64,000 nucleotides of DNA from assembly GCF_008831285.2 (NCBI RefSeq), contig NC_045142.1, forward strand, positions 9,421,952 through 9,485,951, in the 5' to 3' direction. Below are positions 12,005-24,760 of this stretch, one piece after another (within the stretch, counting starts at the first letter, position 1; each line of letters starts with the position of its first letter). The stretch is from Nymphaea colorata (lineage: Eukaryota > Streptophyta > Magnoliopsida > Nymphaeales > Nymphaeaceae). The notes under the pieces are model-generated. The model had not been told where the DNA came from. It saw only the letters and a list, made by a program, of their open reading frames with translations, and made no database searches. Position numbers and translations under genes: made by a program.

Positions 12005-15000
12005 CTCCGGTTATTTATTGGCAAAGGAGAACGCGAATCCCCAGGCACCTTGCAAACAAATCACGTATCTAAGGATGAAGAGTACCATCAGAGAAAGGCC
12101 GTCTAACAACTGAGAATCTTGTTGCGCGGCCGACACCTTTTGAAAGCACACGGGCAATCCGTGATGCTGGGAAAAGATTCCAGACTTCCCTTCTCAGCAA
12201 GGAAATAGAAAAGGGAAAAACGGCAAACCGTAATTATGGAAAACAACAGAACCCACCCATCTGAAAGTTGATGTTAACAGCCTTTGCAGTGCGACAAGGA
12301 AAACAGCTGACCGTGGTAAGCTTTTGTTGCCTCAGATGTTGATCCATGTTTTTTTTGGTGTTTCATGACCATCTTGATTTTGAGAGGTTTGAAGGGCTCA
12401 ATTGAACCAAGTTGTTTAAAAATTAAGGGGAAAAAAAAAGTTTAAAGGCCAGAGTGTATTAGCATGGAAATTCGAAGAATGTGAACTAATTCAGCAACAA
12501 ATTCCACTACAATGATTAGCACCATCCGCCACGGATGTCCTTAAAGGGCATTTACACATAGTAGCCCAATACTTGTGTGAAACTGTTACCTTTCTCTTAG
12601 GTCGCACGAAATTAATATAGCTTATTATGTGCAAGTGTAAAGCGAATTAAATATGGCTTATTGGTGCGAGTGTTGAGAGGGAGAAGAGAGAAACAAAAAG
12701 AAATGTCCAGCAGTTTCTCTGGTCAACAGATAGAGAAACTTCCATCGGTCGAGATTGGAGAGAGTGGAGCAGTGGGGGCGTGGAGAGAGAGAGAGAGAGA
12801 GAGAGGGGATGCTATTCGACAAGGAGGAGATTGGCGTAGCAGACATGCATCTTTTGCTTTTGCCTCCCTCCTCCATTCAGGGGTAGAAATTCTTCCATTT
12901 TAGAAACCAGCCAATCATGTTGTAGAAATCGGTATGCTTACATGATGTTTCTCTCTTTTTGTTTTAAACCCCAAGATGCACAATGGTTTGTATAAGCCGC
13001 AATGCTATTTGGCTTGGTTCATCTCGTGGCAGCTATTAATTCGTCAGCAAATAGCTGTTCTCTCTTTCTTTGTTCGATGGAGGAATAAGACAAAGTGCCT
13101 TGTCTAGAGGCCCGGCAGAAGTGAGGTAATGATTCAGTTACATACTTTGGATCCTTTTTCCCTATGCTGTTTGGAATTGTGGAATTTCTATGGGATTTCT
13201 TTGGACCTTCGGAATTTCTGTGGCCTATGTTGTTTTTCTTTTTTATTTATTATGGCTTTTTCTTACTACAACTCATTGTTTTTAAGTAAATTATGAAGAA
13301 TGCTCTTTATTCATGGTTAGGTTTTGACATGAAATGGAAAACGCTTTATCGTAGTTAATGAAACTTGGGGCTGAGAATGGCAGCTGACTGCCATCCCCCT
13401 TTCTGTACTCGTTTCTCGCTTCTTTCCATTAGAAATCTCTTTGTTATTTCAATTAGAAATGTCTCTCACCCTTTTCTATGTATTTATTTCAAACCTCTTC
13501 TTGAACGATTTATATTAGAACAATCTCCACATTCAGTGCATGCATCGATTTTGAACTAAGTTCGTCTTCTATTTTCTGACATCAGATTACGAGATTTCTT
13601 GGTTTCTCACATCAGTCACTGGGTTCTTTTTTACCTCTTCTGGATTCTCAAATCTGAACCAAATCCGACGATTGCTTTGACAATGTATTATGTCTTTTTG
13701 TTAGAAATATTCATATTGTGGCTGACATTGGATCAGATTCATTGTGTTACAAAATATTCAATTTTCTTAACGTTGAACTAACAACCTTTCTTATGCCAAT
13801 TTGCCCTTGTATCTGATACGACCCTTTTCTATTCTATTCTTTTCTTATCTCTTAATGCTCTATTACATAAAATCCAAACTTGAAATCTGCCTCTTAAAAA
13901 ACTGTTTTGTACTACTATCCAATCAGTATATACTTGACATCATATACATCGTCCTAATCTGTCCACAGAAAACACATTGAGTTCACAACCGACAGCAATT
14001 ACTTGGTTCATGTACAGTACCTATGTTTTTGTGAACCTAAAATTCATTGTTGCTTATTTGTTTGATTGAATAATTTTTCTCCTTCCTTCTTTTCCTGATC
14101 TTTAAATCAATAGTCTCTTCTATTACACTTGGTTCTCATCCCCTCTCTTGTTTAAAACTCTTTTTCCAACTAGAACAGACTTCAACACCAAGCTCTGCTT
14201 CTATTCCTCCTGCTTCACTCCATTGCCTGAGCCACAAGCCCCTTCATGAGAAGTGTATGTTCATGGTTAGTCGTGTGTGTGTGATCTTGCATTATTCATT
14301 GAACTTTCTTATTACTGAGCATATCATATGCTCTATATCTAAACAAATCCCTCTCGTTGATTAATTTCCAAATTTAAGGAAGGCGGGTACTAGTTAATTA
14401 AGTTTTTCCATAACAAAACATTTCTTAAAAAACATAAATTTGCATGTCATGGTTTTCATTGAAATTTTTGTAGAAAAGGGTGCCTCCCACCTCCTTGGAA
14501 TTTCTAAAATATGCCATGGCCACCTCCAATCCGTTTTGAGAATTGAAAGCCCCAGTTTGGAAACACAGATCAATTTATATGAAAATAGAATGCTTTGTTT
14601 CTACCTTTTTCAGCAATTGAGAATATCTTTGCTTTTAATATTAACTAAGTCTTCAATGTTCTAAATAGTGTTTTTAAATGCTTCATTTGGGCATATCAAA
14701 ATCAGTGATCAACAATTACAATCATGCACATTAGTTTCATATGAACGTGACTAGTTATGATCATCTAGAATCATGTTTTACTTCGTATGTTTGTTTGCCC
14801 AGGGCGGCGGTAAGTCTAATCTGTTAAGGTAAGGTAGATCTCATTTCATATCAATATGTACCTTCAGTTAATTACACTTAACAATCATGGGCAGTAGCTT
14901 ATGCTGTGAGATTGAGAAAGAAGAGGCAACTTTTTTTACAGGATCTGTTATTGTTTTGGAGGTATGCTGCTAAGCTGACCCAGTCAAGTTTCAGACAAGG

Positions 15001-18000
15001 GGTTCGTGTGGGTGCAAAATGATTCAGGTGCATGTTAAAATAGATGTGCAATGCACGACTAATAAAAACATAAAAAAATATGATCCATTATGCATGATGC
15101 AAAAGCAAAAGACAAAAAAATTTGGAATTGAAATGGAGAAAGACAAGAGAGGGAGAAGCATACCATAACGAGGATGCGTGCATTAAATTTTCTCAAGAAT
15201 TGAACTGTGTGGATGAATTCTAATTTGAAAACAATAAAACATATTAAAAATAAAAAAGAGATGTAGGTTACTTGAGATAGACTTGATGGCATTTTAGAGT
15301 CATGAGCGCAATCCCCACTCGTAACCTTGTTGGCTTTTGGAAATTCATCTGCAAATACTATTATTTTGGATTTGATCAATTTGGGATCCAAGTTTGAAGT
15401 CCAATTCTGTTGGAGATGGTTCTGAATGTGGGAATAAGTTTTTATTGGATTTATATCTGAATCAAAATGATTTGGACGCGGATTTGAATATTTGCAAATC
15501 AGTTTTGGACTTTGAATTTAATACAGGATTTTGGATAGAATTTGGGTTTAGATCTGAAATCTAATATATTTGGATCCTGATATGAACTTGGTTTAAGTAC
15601 ATGAAATCCATTTTAATTTGAGTACCACTTTATTGAGATATGGAAATTTATTGAAAATTGGCTCTTTTAATCATGGAATGAGGAAATGAATCATGAATTT
15701 GGAGAATGATTTGGATATTAATTTGGAAAATCTTTGGTTTGATGAAATGGGCTTGAATTGGATCTTCCCATATTTGGATTTTCTAAACTGACTTACTTGG
15801 ATTTCAAAATATGGACTTGTTGAAGGAAATACGATTGGATATGATCTTCAAAACCTTATTTGAATTTAAGATTGGGATTTTGAATTTGAAAAACATTTGA
15901 GAACAATGTTAACATGGCCTCGAGTCCAGCTCGAATTTATTGAAAGAGTGAGCCTTGGACTAAAGAGGCATGTGAAGAGAAGAAGTTGGTCATTTGCCCA
16001 CTTCATCCTCGAGACACCAACCCAAGAATTATCTCCATCTAGAGGCAGATAGATTGACATTCAATACGCGCTTAGGTAGGTTTTAAGTGGTGCATCAATT
16101 ATTCAATCAAATGATATTTGGGTATTTCACAACCATACATTAAAGAAGAAATGATTGACCAAATAAAATTCCTAAATTGTCCCTAAGTTTTCACTCATGC
16201 ATGCATGTACCCATCTCGAATCAAATCATACACGCAATTTGAATCCAAATGTCGAGAATTGGTGTTGGCCGTTTAGTGCTCTTGTCTTTATCAAATCATT
16301 TAGCTCACATATTCATGGGAAGAGCCATTGGGGACAAATACGCATAAACCATTAACAAGTAGAATTTTTTCATATAATAAGCATTCCACCATGGATTTTA
16401 GTTCAACAATTCAACAATGCGAATCGAAGGTTACTACTGAGTGTCGATCATAACTAAACATGCTCCCTAAATATTAGATGGTCAAAATAAGCAAAATTCA
16501 ACTTTCAAAGAGCCGGCAAAATAATCGTGAAAGTTAACAACCATTCAAACTGTGGAGACGGGAATTACCTGAACGATCGACTGCCCACCAGAATTGAAGG
16601 CTTCTGTTCCAATGGCGCTACTATAGAAAAGGAAACTAAGGAAGCCTTTGCTGGAATTCCGATTCCAGCACGTGTGGTAGCAGCTCGACAGGGTGCAGGT
16701 CCAAAGCACCTCAACAAACACTTATATCAATAAGCTCAGAATGAATTAAACTATGTGAAACAGGAAATGAGAATATTGAATGCATCATCAGCTTATCACG
16801 AAGCCAATTCCTATCACAAATTGGTGATGCAGTCACCAGAAATTCACCGCCACGTTTGGATTGATTTCCAGTCGAAACCAATCCAAACTACAAAAATACA
16901 TTGTCTTAGTCTATTTATGTTTTTTTATGAGATTATATGTAGGAACAATGAAAGGAACATTGTGTTAATGACGTGATTATATCAATTTTGTTTTTTCATT
17001 TGGGCATATCTCCCCCTCTTTCTCTATAATCATTTTAATGGTTCTACTTAAGAGCTCAAAAACAAAAATCTAAAAGAAGAACCTCATTTAGACAAGGTTC
17101 TCTCTTTTCTTCCTTTAAAAAGATAAATAAAACCAATCCAGTCAAAGTTGGTATGATTTTTGAAATGCAATCAAAAGAGTAGCCCATTGGGCATAACTCT
17201 TTTCACCTTTTCTGAAATCACTTTTAATTATTATTGAAGTTCCAAAAACAGCTTAATTAAGTTGGTATGTTTTCAAAATGATTGAAAGTGCAGCTTCCTT
17301 CTTGACGCATCTCCTTCTTCAGATTATTTTGAGTACTTTCCAAAACCATCTTAATCAAAGCTGGTACATTTTCTAAATTTTTAATTAGCGCAGCCAACTT
17401 GGGTGTGTTGTCTTTCTCTCTCTCTTTCAAATCATTTCAATTGATTCCAAATTAAAAGCAAAACCTGCTTCATCAAAGTTGGTATGTTTTCAGGACTCAC
17501 TCAAAGAACAGCTGCCTCTTGGCATGATCTTCTTTACTCTCTCTTGAGGGAGAGTGCTCTTGAATAGATTCAATCATGAACCCAAGCTAACTTTATTAAG
17601 TTATCAGAGTTCCAAGAGAAAAAAAAGATAAGGAAATAATCTAAGCCAGTACAATTAGAGATGGATTGAGCAATTCATCCTTTGTTTGGTTGACTAATTA
17701 GAAAGGAGAGAAAGGGAGAAAATATGTTTGGCTGCGAGGAGAGAAAAAGAAAATGAGAGTGTAGTGTAAATCCAATCCCTTCAATTTAAGAGCAAGAGCC
17801 TTCACAATACCCCTTCCATCCACCCAAGTCTTTTTCTTCAATAAGCAAGTTAGCGGTATTATTGTAAAGTATTATAAATCCTATCATTTCCTTTCCTTCA
17901 TATTTCTTTTCCTTCATGTAGTCTCAACAAACATGATTTTTTCTTTTCTTTTTCTTTTTTTATTGAAACAAGCTTTTATAATCACTTCTTTCCTTTCATT

Positions 18001-18117
18001 TTCATTCCATTTATGTCTCTTCTCTTTCAGTTCTCTCCCTCCCTTTCCCTCCATTTTCCTCCAACCAAACAAGGCATGACTTAAAGAAACGAGTCAAAGA
18101 GCTACCTCCATGGGTGT

Positions 18118-18158
<41 letters not shown>

Positions 18159-18426
18159 CACACACACAGATTTTCTTAGGAAGATCTTAGTAGCAGCTTC
18201 AAAAAAGCTGCTCTACTTCCAACATCCATTGGAGGGGCAGCCTCTAATGGCATGCCCTCCTTCCTTTCTTTTCTTTAATGCAAAATGTTAAAAAAAAAAA
18301 AAGATGATGGATCATTCATTGGAGAAAGTTCCTAAATTGATTTCACTTGAAGTTCCTAAAAAATTCTGCTAATACTTACAACTAAATCTCTGTAGATACA
18401 GCGTTCTGCAGCTCAAATGGGGTTCG
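11999..18426. other. Gene-free interval between the DUF1685 gene and the copia element
   Basis: I found no gene with support in this 6.4-kb stretch. It holds a GA run near 12786-12806, a (CT)n run at about 18121-18152 followed by a short CA run, and AT-rich DNA. The interval at about 15400-15900 is rich in repeated ttgga/gattt words, like the segment near 31740-32150, which suggests old repetitive DNA. A minus-strand open stretch at about 16567-16720 is exon-like but unassigned. Confidence 0.5.
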
Positions 18427-19078
18427 TGTTGGGTCGGGTCCAGCCTCAAGTGGACCCGATCCGGCCTGTCACTTAAGTGACAGGCGGAAAAAAAGGGGAG
18501 GGCACTCGATGGTGCCCCCAATCTCTCACGTCTCTCTCTCTCTCTCTCTGGGTATTTTTCTCCTTTTGGAAAAAAGAAAAGAGAGGTGTGCTCTCTTGTA
18601 GCTGCACAGCAAGAAGAGACAAGGAGAAGAAGAAAGGAGAGAAGGAGAAGAGGAAGGCAAGGAAGAAAAGGTTGCGAGCTCTTAGCTTGAGTAAGATTTG
18701 ATTTCAACGAGGAAGCCAGACGCATCTCCTCCCAATCCACAATTTCTGCATTCCATCGGTGATATTTCCCTTGTTTTTCTCGTATAGTTTTGATGAGATA
18801 TTATTGTTTGAGGGTTGGCTTTGTGTAGCCCCTCGTGGGAAAACTTATATCATTGATTATAGTGGATTGAATTTGGGTCGTAGTACCCCGTAGTTTTTAC
18901 CCTCATTGTTTTGAGGGGTTTTTCACATAAAAATCTTCTTGTGCAGTTTGTGATTGTTATTGCTTTGGTTGGATTGATTAGCCGTTGATTTGTTGCTTAT
19001 TGCATAATCGGATTGGGCTATAGTTTGTTGCTAAATTCATTTAGTAGATTCGTGTCGTATCCGCATTTTATCCCAACA
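18427..19078 (+). repeat. 5' LTR of the plus-strand copia element
   Basis: The repeat starts tgttggg and ends cccaaca, a perfect 7-bp terminal inversion. It contains a CT-rich tract typical of a transcribed leader. The primer-binding site begins four bases downstream. The matching copy is at 23043-23686. Confidence 0.92.
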
Positions 19079-19081
19079 AAG

Positions 19082-19093
19082 TGGTATCAGAGC
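19082..19093 (+). other. Primer-binding site (initiator tRNA-Met)
   Basis: The dodecamer tggtatcagagc is the standard plant copia primer-binding site, complementary to the 3' end of initiator tRNA-Met. It lies just after the 5' LTR, as expected for minus-strand DNA priming. Confidence 0.93.
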
Positions 19094-19133
19094 CAACATT
19101 GTGGATAACAAAATTGATTTTGGTACTAGCCGT

Positions 19134-19930
19134 ATGATTAGCCTAAATGAGACTAATTATAGTCTATGAAAAAATAAGATGAAAGATCTCTTATATGTGA
19201 AGGCTATGCACCTCCCAGTTTTTTCAAAAGAAAAGCCGGCTTCTAAGTCTGATGAGGAACGAGAATTTGAACACGAACAAGATTGTGGTTTCATTCGACA
19301 ATGTGAGGATGAAAATGTTTATAACCATATCCAAGATGAAAATCATGCATGTAGTTTGTGGGTAAAATTAGAAAATCTTTATGTCTTCAAGACAGGAAAT
19401 AGTAAATTATTTCTTCTGAAAAGATTGATGAATTTGACATTCAGGGAGGGCAGTTCAGTGTCAGACTTTTTAAATGATTTTCAGGGGATCATCAGTCAGT
19501 TATCCAGTATGAGTGTTAAATTTGAAGATGAGATTTTGAGATTATTATTGCTTGCTACTTTACCTGATTCATAAGAGACATATAGAGTATCGCTTACTAA
19601 CTCTGCATCTAGTGGGATTGTTTCTTTAGAGACTGTTAAGTCAGGTATTCTCAATGAGGAGATGAGAAGAAAATCTCAGGATTGCTCTTCTCAGACAGAG
19701 ATTCTTTTCACAGAGAACAGGGGGAGGAGTAAATTCAAGAGTGACAGGAGCAGAGATAAATGCAGAAACAAGCCCAAATCGAGATCTAAGAATTTGGAAT
19801 GTCACCACTACGGAAAGAAATGACACATAAAGAAGTATTGCTTCCAACTGAAGAAGGAGAATAAAATTGGGGAGAAACATGAGAAGAAAAATGACTGAGA
19901 TGACAACGTCGCAGCCGCTGCACAACATGA
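19134..19930 (+). pseudogene. copia gag remnant
   Basis: The reading begins at the ATG at 19134 and shows the N-terminal gag phrase LNETNYSL, then a TGA at 19167 where copia gags usually have tryptophan. A 131-codon open stretch follows (19179-19574), ending in a TAA. Past that point the frame continues with a basic region and a decayed zinc knuckle (CHHYGKK, then a stop, then HIKKYC) near 19800-19845. At least three in-frame stops are present, so no intact nucleocapsid protein can be made. Confidence 0.8.
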
Positions 19931-19984
19931 AATGTTCATTGTTTGTGATGCTGACATGGTTAATGTTGCCAGAGAGATGATACT

Positions 19985-20260
19985 TGTTGGCTTGTTAATA
20001 GTGGTTCAGCTTTTCATGTTACTTCCCATAAGGATTTTTTCTCTTCATATATTTCTGGTGATTTTGGCACTTTGAGAATGGGTAATGGTTCTTTGTCTCA
20101 TGTTGTAGACAGAGGCGACGTCATTTTGAAGAATGCGAATGGAGCTCTATTGAAGCTGACAGACATGAGGCATGTACCTAACATGCATCTGAACTTTATT
20201 TGTACAGGAAGGCTCGATGAAGAAGGGTATCACAACACTTTTAGTGAGTGCCAATAGAAG
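19985..20260 (+). pseudogene. copia protease remnant
   Basis: After gag, VNSGSAFHVT marks the aspartic protease active-site region; plant copia proteases normally have Asp-Ser/Thr-Gly here, so the catalytic aspartate seems to be replaced by Asn. The flanking LRMGNGS and MRHVPNMHLN phrases are typical copia protease. The frame closes at a TAG near 20258. Confidence 0.75.
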
Positions 20261-20320
20261 CTTACCAGAAGTTCCCTGATTATTGCTTGAGGCAAAAGAT
20301 GCAGCAATAATCTTTATACT

Positions 20321-21286
20321 ATGCAGGCATCCATTTCCAGAGACATGGTACATGTGACACATGATGAGAAATCTATTGAGTTATGGCACAAGTGGCTGGG
20401 ACATATGAGTAACAAGGGACACGGGTTTCTTTCAAGAGTCATCCACCTTTCAGAAAGTCAGAAGCACTTGAGTTGGTTCATACAGATGTATGTGGTCCTA
20501 TGAAAGTAAGTTCACATTGTGGTGCACTTAATTTTGTCATGTTTATTAATGATTTTTCCAGAAAAGTTTAGGTCTATTCTTTGAAGAGGAAAGACCAAGT
20601 CTTTGGTGTTTTTAAGGACTTTCATGCACTGGTTGAAAGACAGCCAGGAAAGAAGCTGAAGTGCGTTCGTAGCGATCATGGGGGAGAGTATATTGGTCCA
20701 TTTGATGAGTATTGCAGATCTCATGGCATCAGGCACCAGAAGGCTCCACCTAAGACTCCTCGGTTGAATGGCGTGGCAGAAAGAATGAACAAGACTTTCA
20801 TGGAGAGAGTTAGATGTCTCCTATCTGAAGCTAAGTTATCTGATTCTTTTTTGTGTGAAGCTTTACATACTGCTGCTTATGTGAGTAACTTGTCTCCACA
20901 TGTTCCTTTGGATGGTGATGTACCTAACAGAGTTTTGTATGAAAAGGATATATCCAATGAGCACTTACGTGGGATGCAGGGCATTTGTGCATATACCAAA
21001 AGATGAGAGATCAAAGTTGGAATCAGAAAGCAGGCAGTGCGTGTTTTTGGGTTATGGCCATGATGAATTTGGTTATAGATTGTATGATCCAGTTGAGAAG
21101 AAGCTTGTCAGAAGCAGGGATGTGATATTTGCTGAAGATCAGAATATTGAGGATATTCAGAAAGCAGTAAAGGATTCTTCTCATAGCAGCTATTTGCTAG
21201 TTGATGTGGAGCATATTCCCTTACAGAATACTTCAAGAGCAGTGCCAGATGATGTTATTGGGGAGATACATGTCATATATTCCTAA
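20321..21286 (+). pseudogene. copia integrase remnant
   Basis: The N-terminal zinc-binding region is represented by LWHKWLGHMSNKG. The catalytic core shows HTDVCGP, then VRSDHGGEY and NGVAERMNKTF, consistent with the D,D-35-E triad. It is split by a stop before SLKRKDQVFGVFK near 20580 and by a frame change near 20950-21005, after which the C-terminal part (CVFLGYGHDEFGYRLYDP) continues in another frame to 21286. It lies between protease and reverse transcriptase in the standard copia order. Confidence 0.85.
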
Positions 21287-21313
21287 TTCAAATGACAAGG
21301 TGACGATCATAAT

Positions 21314-22458
21314 TTGGAGGGTTCTTCCTCATATGTAGATCAGCAGCAAAGATCCACGAGGGAGCGGCGTCCCTCAACTAGATATCTCGCACATGACTAT
21401 ATTTTGTTGACTGACAGTGGTGAGCCTGAGTGTTATGAAGAAGCTATGCATGATGTGCACAAGGAAAAGTGGATGGAAGTCATGAAAGATAAAATACAGT
21501 TACTTTACGACAACCACACCTTCAAGCTTGTAGAGTTGCTCCAAGGCAAAAGAGCATTGAGAAACAAATGGGTTTTAGAGTGAAACATGACGAAAACTCT
21601 CTAAACCCAAGATACAAAGCTAGGTTGATTGTGAAGGGGTTCAATCAGAGGAAAAGAGTTGATTTTGACGAGATATTCTCACCGGTGGTCAAGATGTCAT
21701 CTATCAGAGTTGTTCTTAGTTTGGCAGCCAGTCTTAATTTGGAGATTGAGCAGATGGATGTGAAGGCAGCTTTTCTTCATGGTGATCTTGATGTGAAAAT
21801 TTACATGATGCAATCTGAAAGTTTTATTGTGAAAGGTAAAGAAAACCATGTTTGCATATTAAAGAAAAGCTTGTATGTTCTGAAGTAGGCACCTAGGCAG
21901 TGGTACAAGAAATTCGAGTCATTTATGTGGGAGTATGACTACACCAAGACTACTTCAGATCACTGCGTCTTTGTGAAGAAATTCTCAGGTGATGATTTTG
22001 TCATTTTGTTGATTTATGTTGATGACATGTTCATTGTTGGCAATAGTATCTTGAGAATTTCAAGCTTGAAAAAGAAGTTGAGCAAGTCTTTTGCTATGAA
22101 AGACTTGGGACCTACTAGTCAGATTTTGGGTATGAAGATCACGCGAGATAGGAAGTCGAAGAAGCTATGGCTATCTCAGGAGAAGTACATTGAGAAAGTA
22201 CTTCAAAGATTTTACATGGACAAGGCAAAACCTGTTAGCACCCCTCTTGAAGCGCATTTCAAGTTGAACACCAAACAGAATCCAAGGATAGATTCAGAAA
22301 AGGAAGATATGGAGAAGATTCTATATGCCTCAGTTACAGGTAGTCTGATGTATGCTATGGTTATACTAGACCTCATATTGCTCAATCAGTTGGAGTTGTT
22401 AGTCGGTTTGTCTCAAATCCAGGAAAGAAACATTGGGAAGCAGTTAAATGGATTTTGA
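21314..22458 (+). pseudogene. copia reverse transcriptase remnant
   Basis: The fingers/palm begin around NKWVLE and RYKARLIVKGFNQ, then MDVKAAFLHGDLD and the catalytic YVDDM near 22015. Copia-typical AKPVSTPLEAHFKLN follows. The frame breaks near 21570, a TAG at 21886 replaces a normally conserved Gln codon after LYVLK, and a frame shift near 22360 disrupts the MYAMV motif region. Confidence 0.88.
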
Positions 22459-22992
22459 GATACCTTCGTGGGATTAGCAGTTTTTCACTTTGTTTTGGAG
22501 CAGAAAAATATATTTTTGTTGGCTATACAAATTCAGACATGACATGAGACATTGACAGGAGAAGATCTATATCTGGTTTTTTATTGACATATGCAAGTGG
22601 TGCAGTTTCTTGGCAATACAGACTTCAAAAATGTGTAGCACTATCTACTACTGAAACAAAGTTTATTGCAACTACAGAGGCGAGCAAGGAGTTACTATAG
22701 ATGAAGAGGTTCAAGAAGGAACTTCAGTTCAGTTAAGACGAGTATGTGCTTTACTATGACAGTCAAAGTGCTATTCACCTTGGAAAGAATTCTACTTTTC
22801 TTGCAAGGTCAAAGCATATAGACGTGAGGTATCATTGGATACGTGATGTTCTAGAGTTGAAGTAGTTTGTTCTTGATAAGATCCATGCATATGATAATCC
22901 TGTAGGTATGATGACGAAGTTTCTACCTAAAAAGAAGAGTGATATGTGTAGAGACTTAGTTGGGATGACTGTCTTTAAGGCAATATATTAAT
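22459..22992 (+). pseudogene. copia RNase H remnant
   Basis: The reading shows LRYLRGI, a NSDMT segment followed by a stop, SISGFLLTYASGAVSWQ, ALSTTETKFIATTEASKE, and SKHIDVRYHWIRDV, which are the conserved copia RNase H blocks in order. At least four stops interrupt it. It ends at a TAA just before the spacer leading to the 3' LTR. Confidence 0.82.
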
Positions 22993-23029
22993 TTGGTTCA
23001 TTTTTGCAGGTATGTTCTCTTACTTGAGG

Positions 23030-23042
23030 CTGGAGGGGAGCT
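23030..23042 (+). other. Polypurine tract of the copia element
   Basis: The tggaggggagct run immediately precedes the 3' LTR, where plus-strand DNA synthesis would be primed. Confidence 0.75.
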
Positions 23043-23686
23043 TGTTAGGTCGGGTTCAGCCTCAAGTGGACCCGATCCGACCCGTCACTTAAGTGACGAG
23101 CGGAAGAAAAGGGGAGGGCACTCGATGGTGCCCCCAATCTCTCACGTCTCTCTCTCTCTAGGATTTTTTTTCTTTTTGAGAAAAAGAAAAGAGATGTGTG
23201 CTCTCTTGTGGCTGCATAGCAGGAGGAGAGAAGGAGAAGAAGAAATGAGAGAAGAAGAAGAGGAAGGCAAGGATGAGAAGGTTGCGAGCTCTTGGCTTGA
23301 GCAAGATTTGATTCCAACAAAGAAGAAAGACGCATCTTCTCCCAATCCACGATTTCTGCATTCCATCGGTTATATTTCTCTTGTTTTTCTCATATAGTTT
23401 TGATGAGCTATTATTGTTTGAGGGTTGGCTTTGTGTACCTCTCGTGGGAAACTTATATCATTGATTATAATAGATTGAATTTGGGTCATAGTACCCCGTG
23501 GTTTTTACCCTCATTGTTTTGAGAGGTTTTCCACATAAAAATCTTCTTGTGCAGTTTGTGATTGTTATTGCTTTGGTTGGATTGCTTAGCCGTTGATTTG
23601 TTACTTATTGCATAATTGGATTGGGCTATAGTTTGTTGCTAAATTCATTTAGTAGATTTGTGTCGTATCCACATTTTATCCCAACA
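23043..23686 (+). repeat. 3' LTR of the plus-strand copia element
   Basis: This 644-bp repeat starts tgttagg and ends cccaaca; one terminal base differs from the 5' copy. It matches 18427-19078 along its length with scattered substitutions and a shorter CT tract. The divergence indicates an insertion that is not recent. Confidence 0.92.
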
Positions 23687-23960
23687 ATCCGCTCCTGGAC
23701 GTCTTCAGCAATCCAACTTTTGGTCGATCAGTGGCAGTTGTTCAGCTCAGTAGCTTCCCCCAGCAGTTGTCTCTTTCTCATCAACCTGACCCAGTAGGAT
23801 AACTTTCTTCTTCAGCACAGGCGATCAACTACTCCTCTTCAAGCTCGCGTGACAGGCCTCTTCAACATCAGCACAGGCCCCCTCCAGCTTCAGCGGCTTG
23901 GATAACCGACTTCAAGCTCGCCTACAGCAGTTCTACCATTCCTGCTTCAGTCGCCTACAG
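23687..23960. other. CAG-rich spacer, unassigned
   Basis: The sequence between the 3' LTR and the left 110-bp repeat is rich in cagca, cagtt and cttca words and resembles a fragment of coding DNA, but I could not assign it to a family. It may belong to the same unknown element as the material at about 28110-28790. Confidence 0.4.
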
Positions 23961-24070
23961 CAGTGACATGATGGCTCAAGACTATAGCAACGCTCTTGCT
24001 GACTCTGAGTTCCCAATCGACAGCTTCTTATTATTGTCTCAACATCATAGCTCTGTCGCAGCCTAAAGTT
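23961..24070. repeat. Left copy of a 110-bp direct repeat
   Basis: This block, beginning cagtgacatgatggctc and ending taaagtt, is repeated in the same orientation at 28486-28595 with eight mismatches and no gaps. The truncated end of the antisense copia reverse transcriptase abuts it directly at 24071. Confidence 0.88.
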
Positions 24071-24760
24071 AAAGTGGTCGACATAGACATGCAGTGAGGT
24101 TTTGCATTAATCATATTTGCTTTCTGCAGAAGATCAAGCATATACTTTTCTTGAGAAAAAAATAAACCCTTGGTGGAGAAAGTCACTTGAATGCCCAAAA
24201 AATAGTGCAAGAGTCAAAGATCTTTAATGTCAAATTCTTGATCTAGAGTATGCATGATGGACTTGATCATAGTATCATTATTTTATGTAATAATAATATC
24301 ATCAACATAGATCAAGATATGTAAAGTTGAATCAGATCGCACCCGCAGAAAAAGAGAGGAATCCACTTTTGAGCCGACGAACCCCAATGTGACCAAGAAA
24401 TTAGTAAGCCGTTGGAACCAAGCACGGGGAGACTGTTTTAAACCATAAATAACCTTATGCAGTTGACAAACATGATGAGGAAAATGATCATCAATGAAGC
24501 CCGGTGGTTGAGCCATATATACCTTCTCAGTAAGAACACCATGAAGGAAAGCATTGTGAACATCAAGTTGCCAAGCAGTCCAGCCAAAAGTAATGGCAAT
24601 AGTGAGAAGAACATGTATAGAAGTGTGTTTGACTACGGGACTGAAGGTTTCAAAGTAGTCAATACCATGTTCTTGAGTGTAGCCCTTAGCCACTAAGCTA
24701 GCCTTGTATCTTTCTAGAGTGCCATCAGCTTTTCTTTTAATACGAAAAACTCATTTCGAG
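24071..24760 (-). pseudogene. Antisense copia reverse transcriptase, 3'-truncated
   Basis: Conserved blocks in order on the minus strand are MAKGYTQEHGIDYFETF, LDVHNAFLHGVL, VIYGLKQSPRAWFQ and the catalytic ILIYVDDIIIT, with a stop directly after it at 24283. The frame then resumes (TMIKSIMHTLDQEFDIKDL, another stop, LLHYFLGIQV) until it is cut at 24071 beside the 110-bp repeat. No RNase H follows. Confidence 0.88.

Larger units (their letters stand above)
18427..23686 (+). mobile_element. Degraded Ty1/copia LTR retrotransposon (complete outline)
   Basis: The outline is 5' LTR, primer-binding site, gag, protease, integrase, reverse transcriptase, RNase H, polypurine tract and 3' LTR. The pol order, with integrase before reverse transcriptase, defines the copia (Ty1) type. 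Both LTRs differ at scattered positions and in length (652 and 644 bp), and every coding segment has stops or frameshifts, so it cannot be autonomous. Flanking pentamers are gttcg and atccg, which match at only three of five bases, so the target duplication is eroded or lost. RNase H and C-terminal motifs resemble Tnt1/Tork-like plant elements; that lineage call is an inference. Confidence 0.9.

Noticed and set aside
18422-23691. Target-site duplication of the plus-strand copia
   Set aside because: The flanking pentamers gttcg and atccg match at only three of five positions, so I do not claim a duplication.
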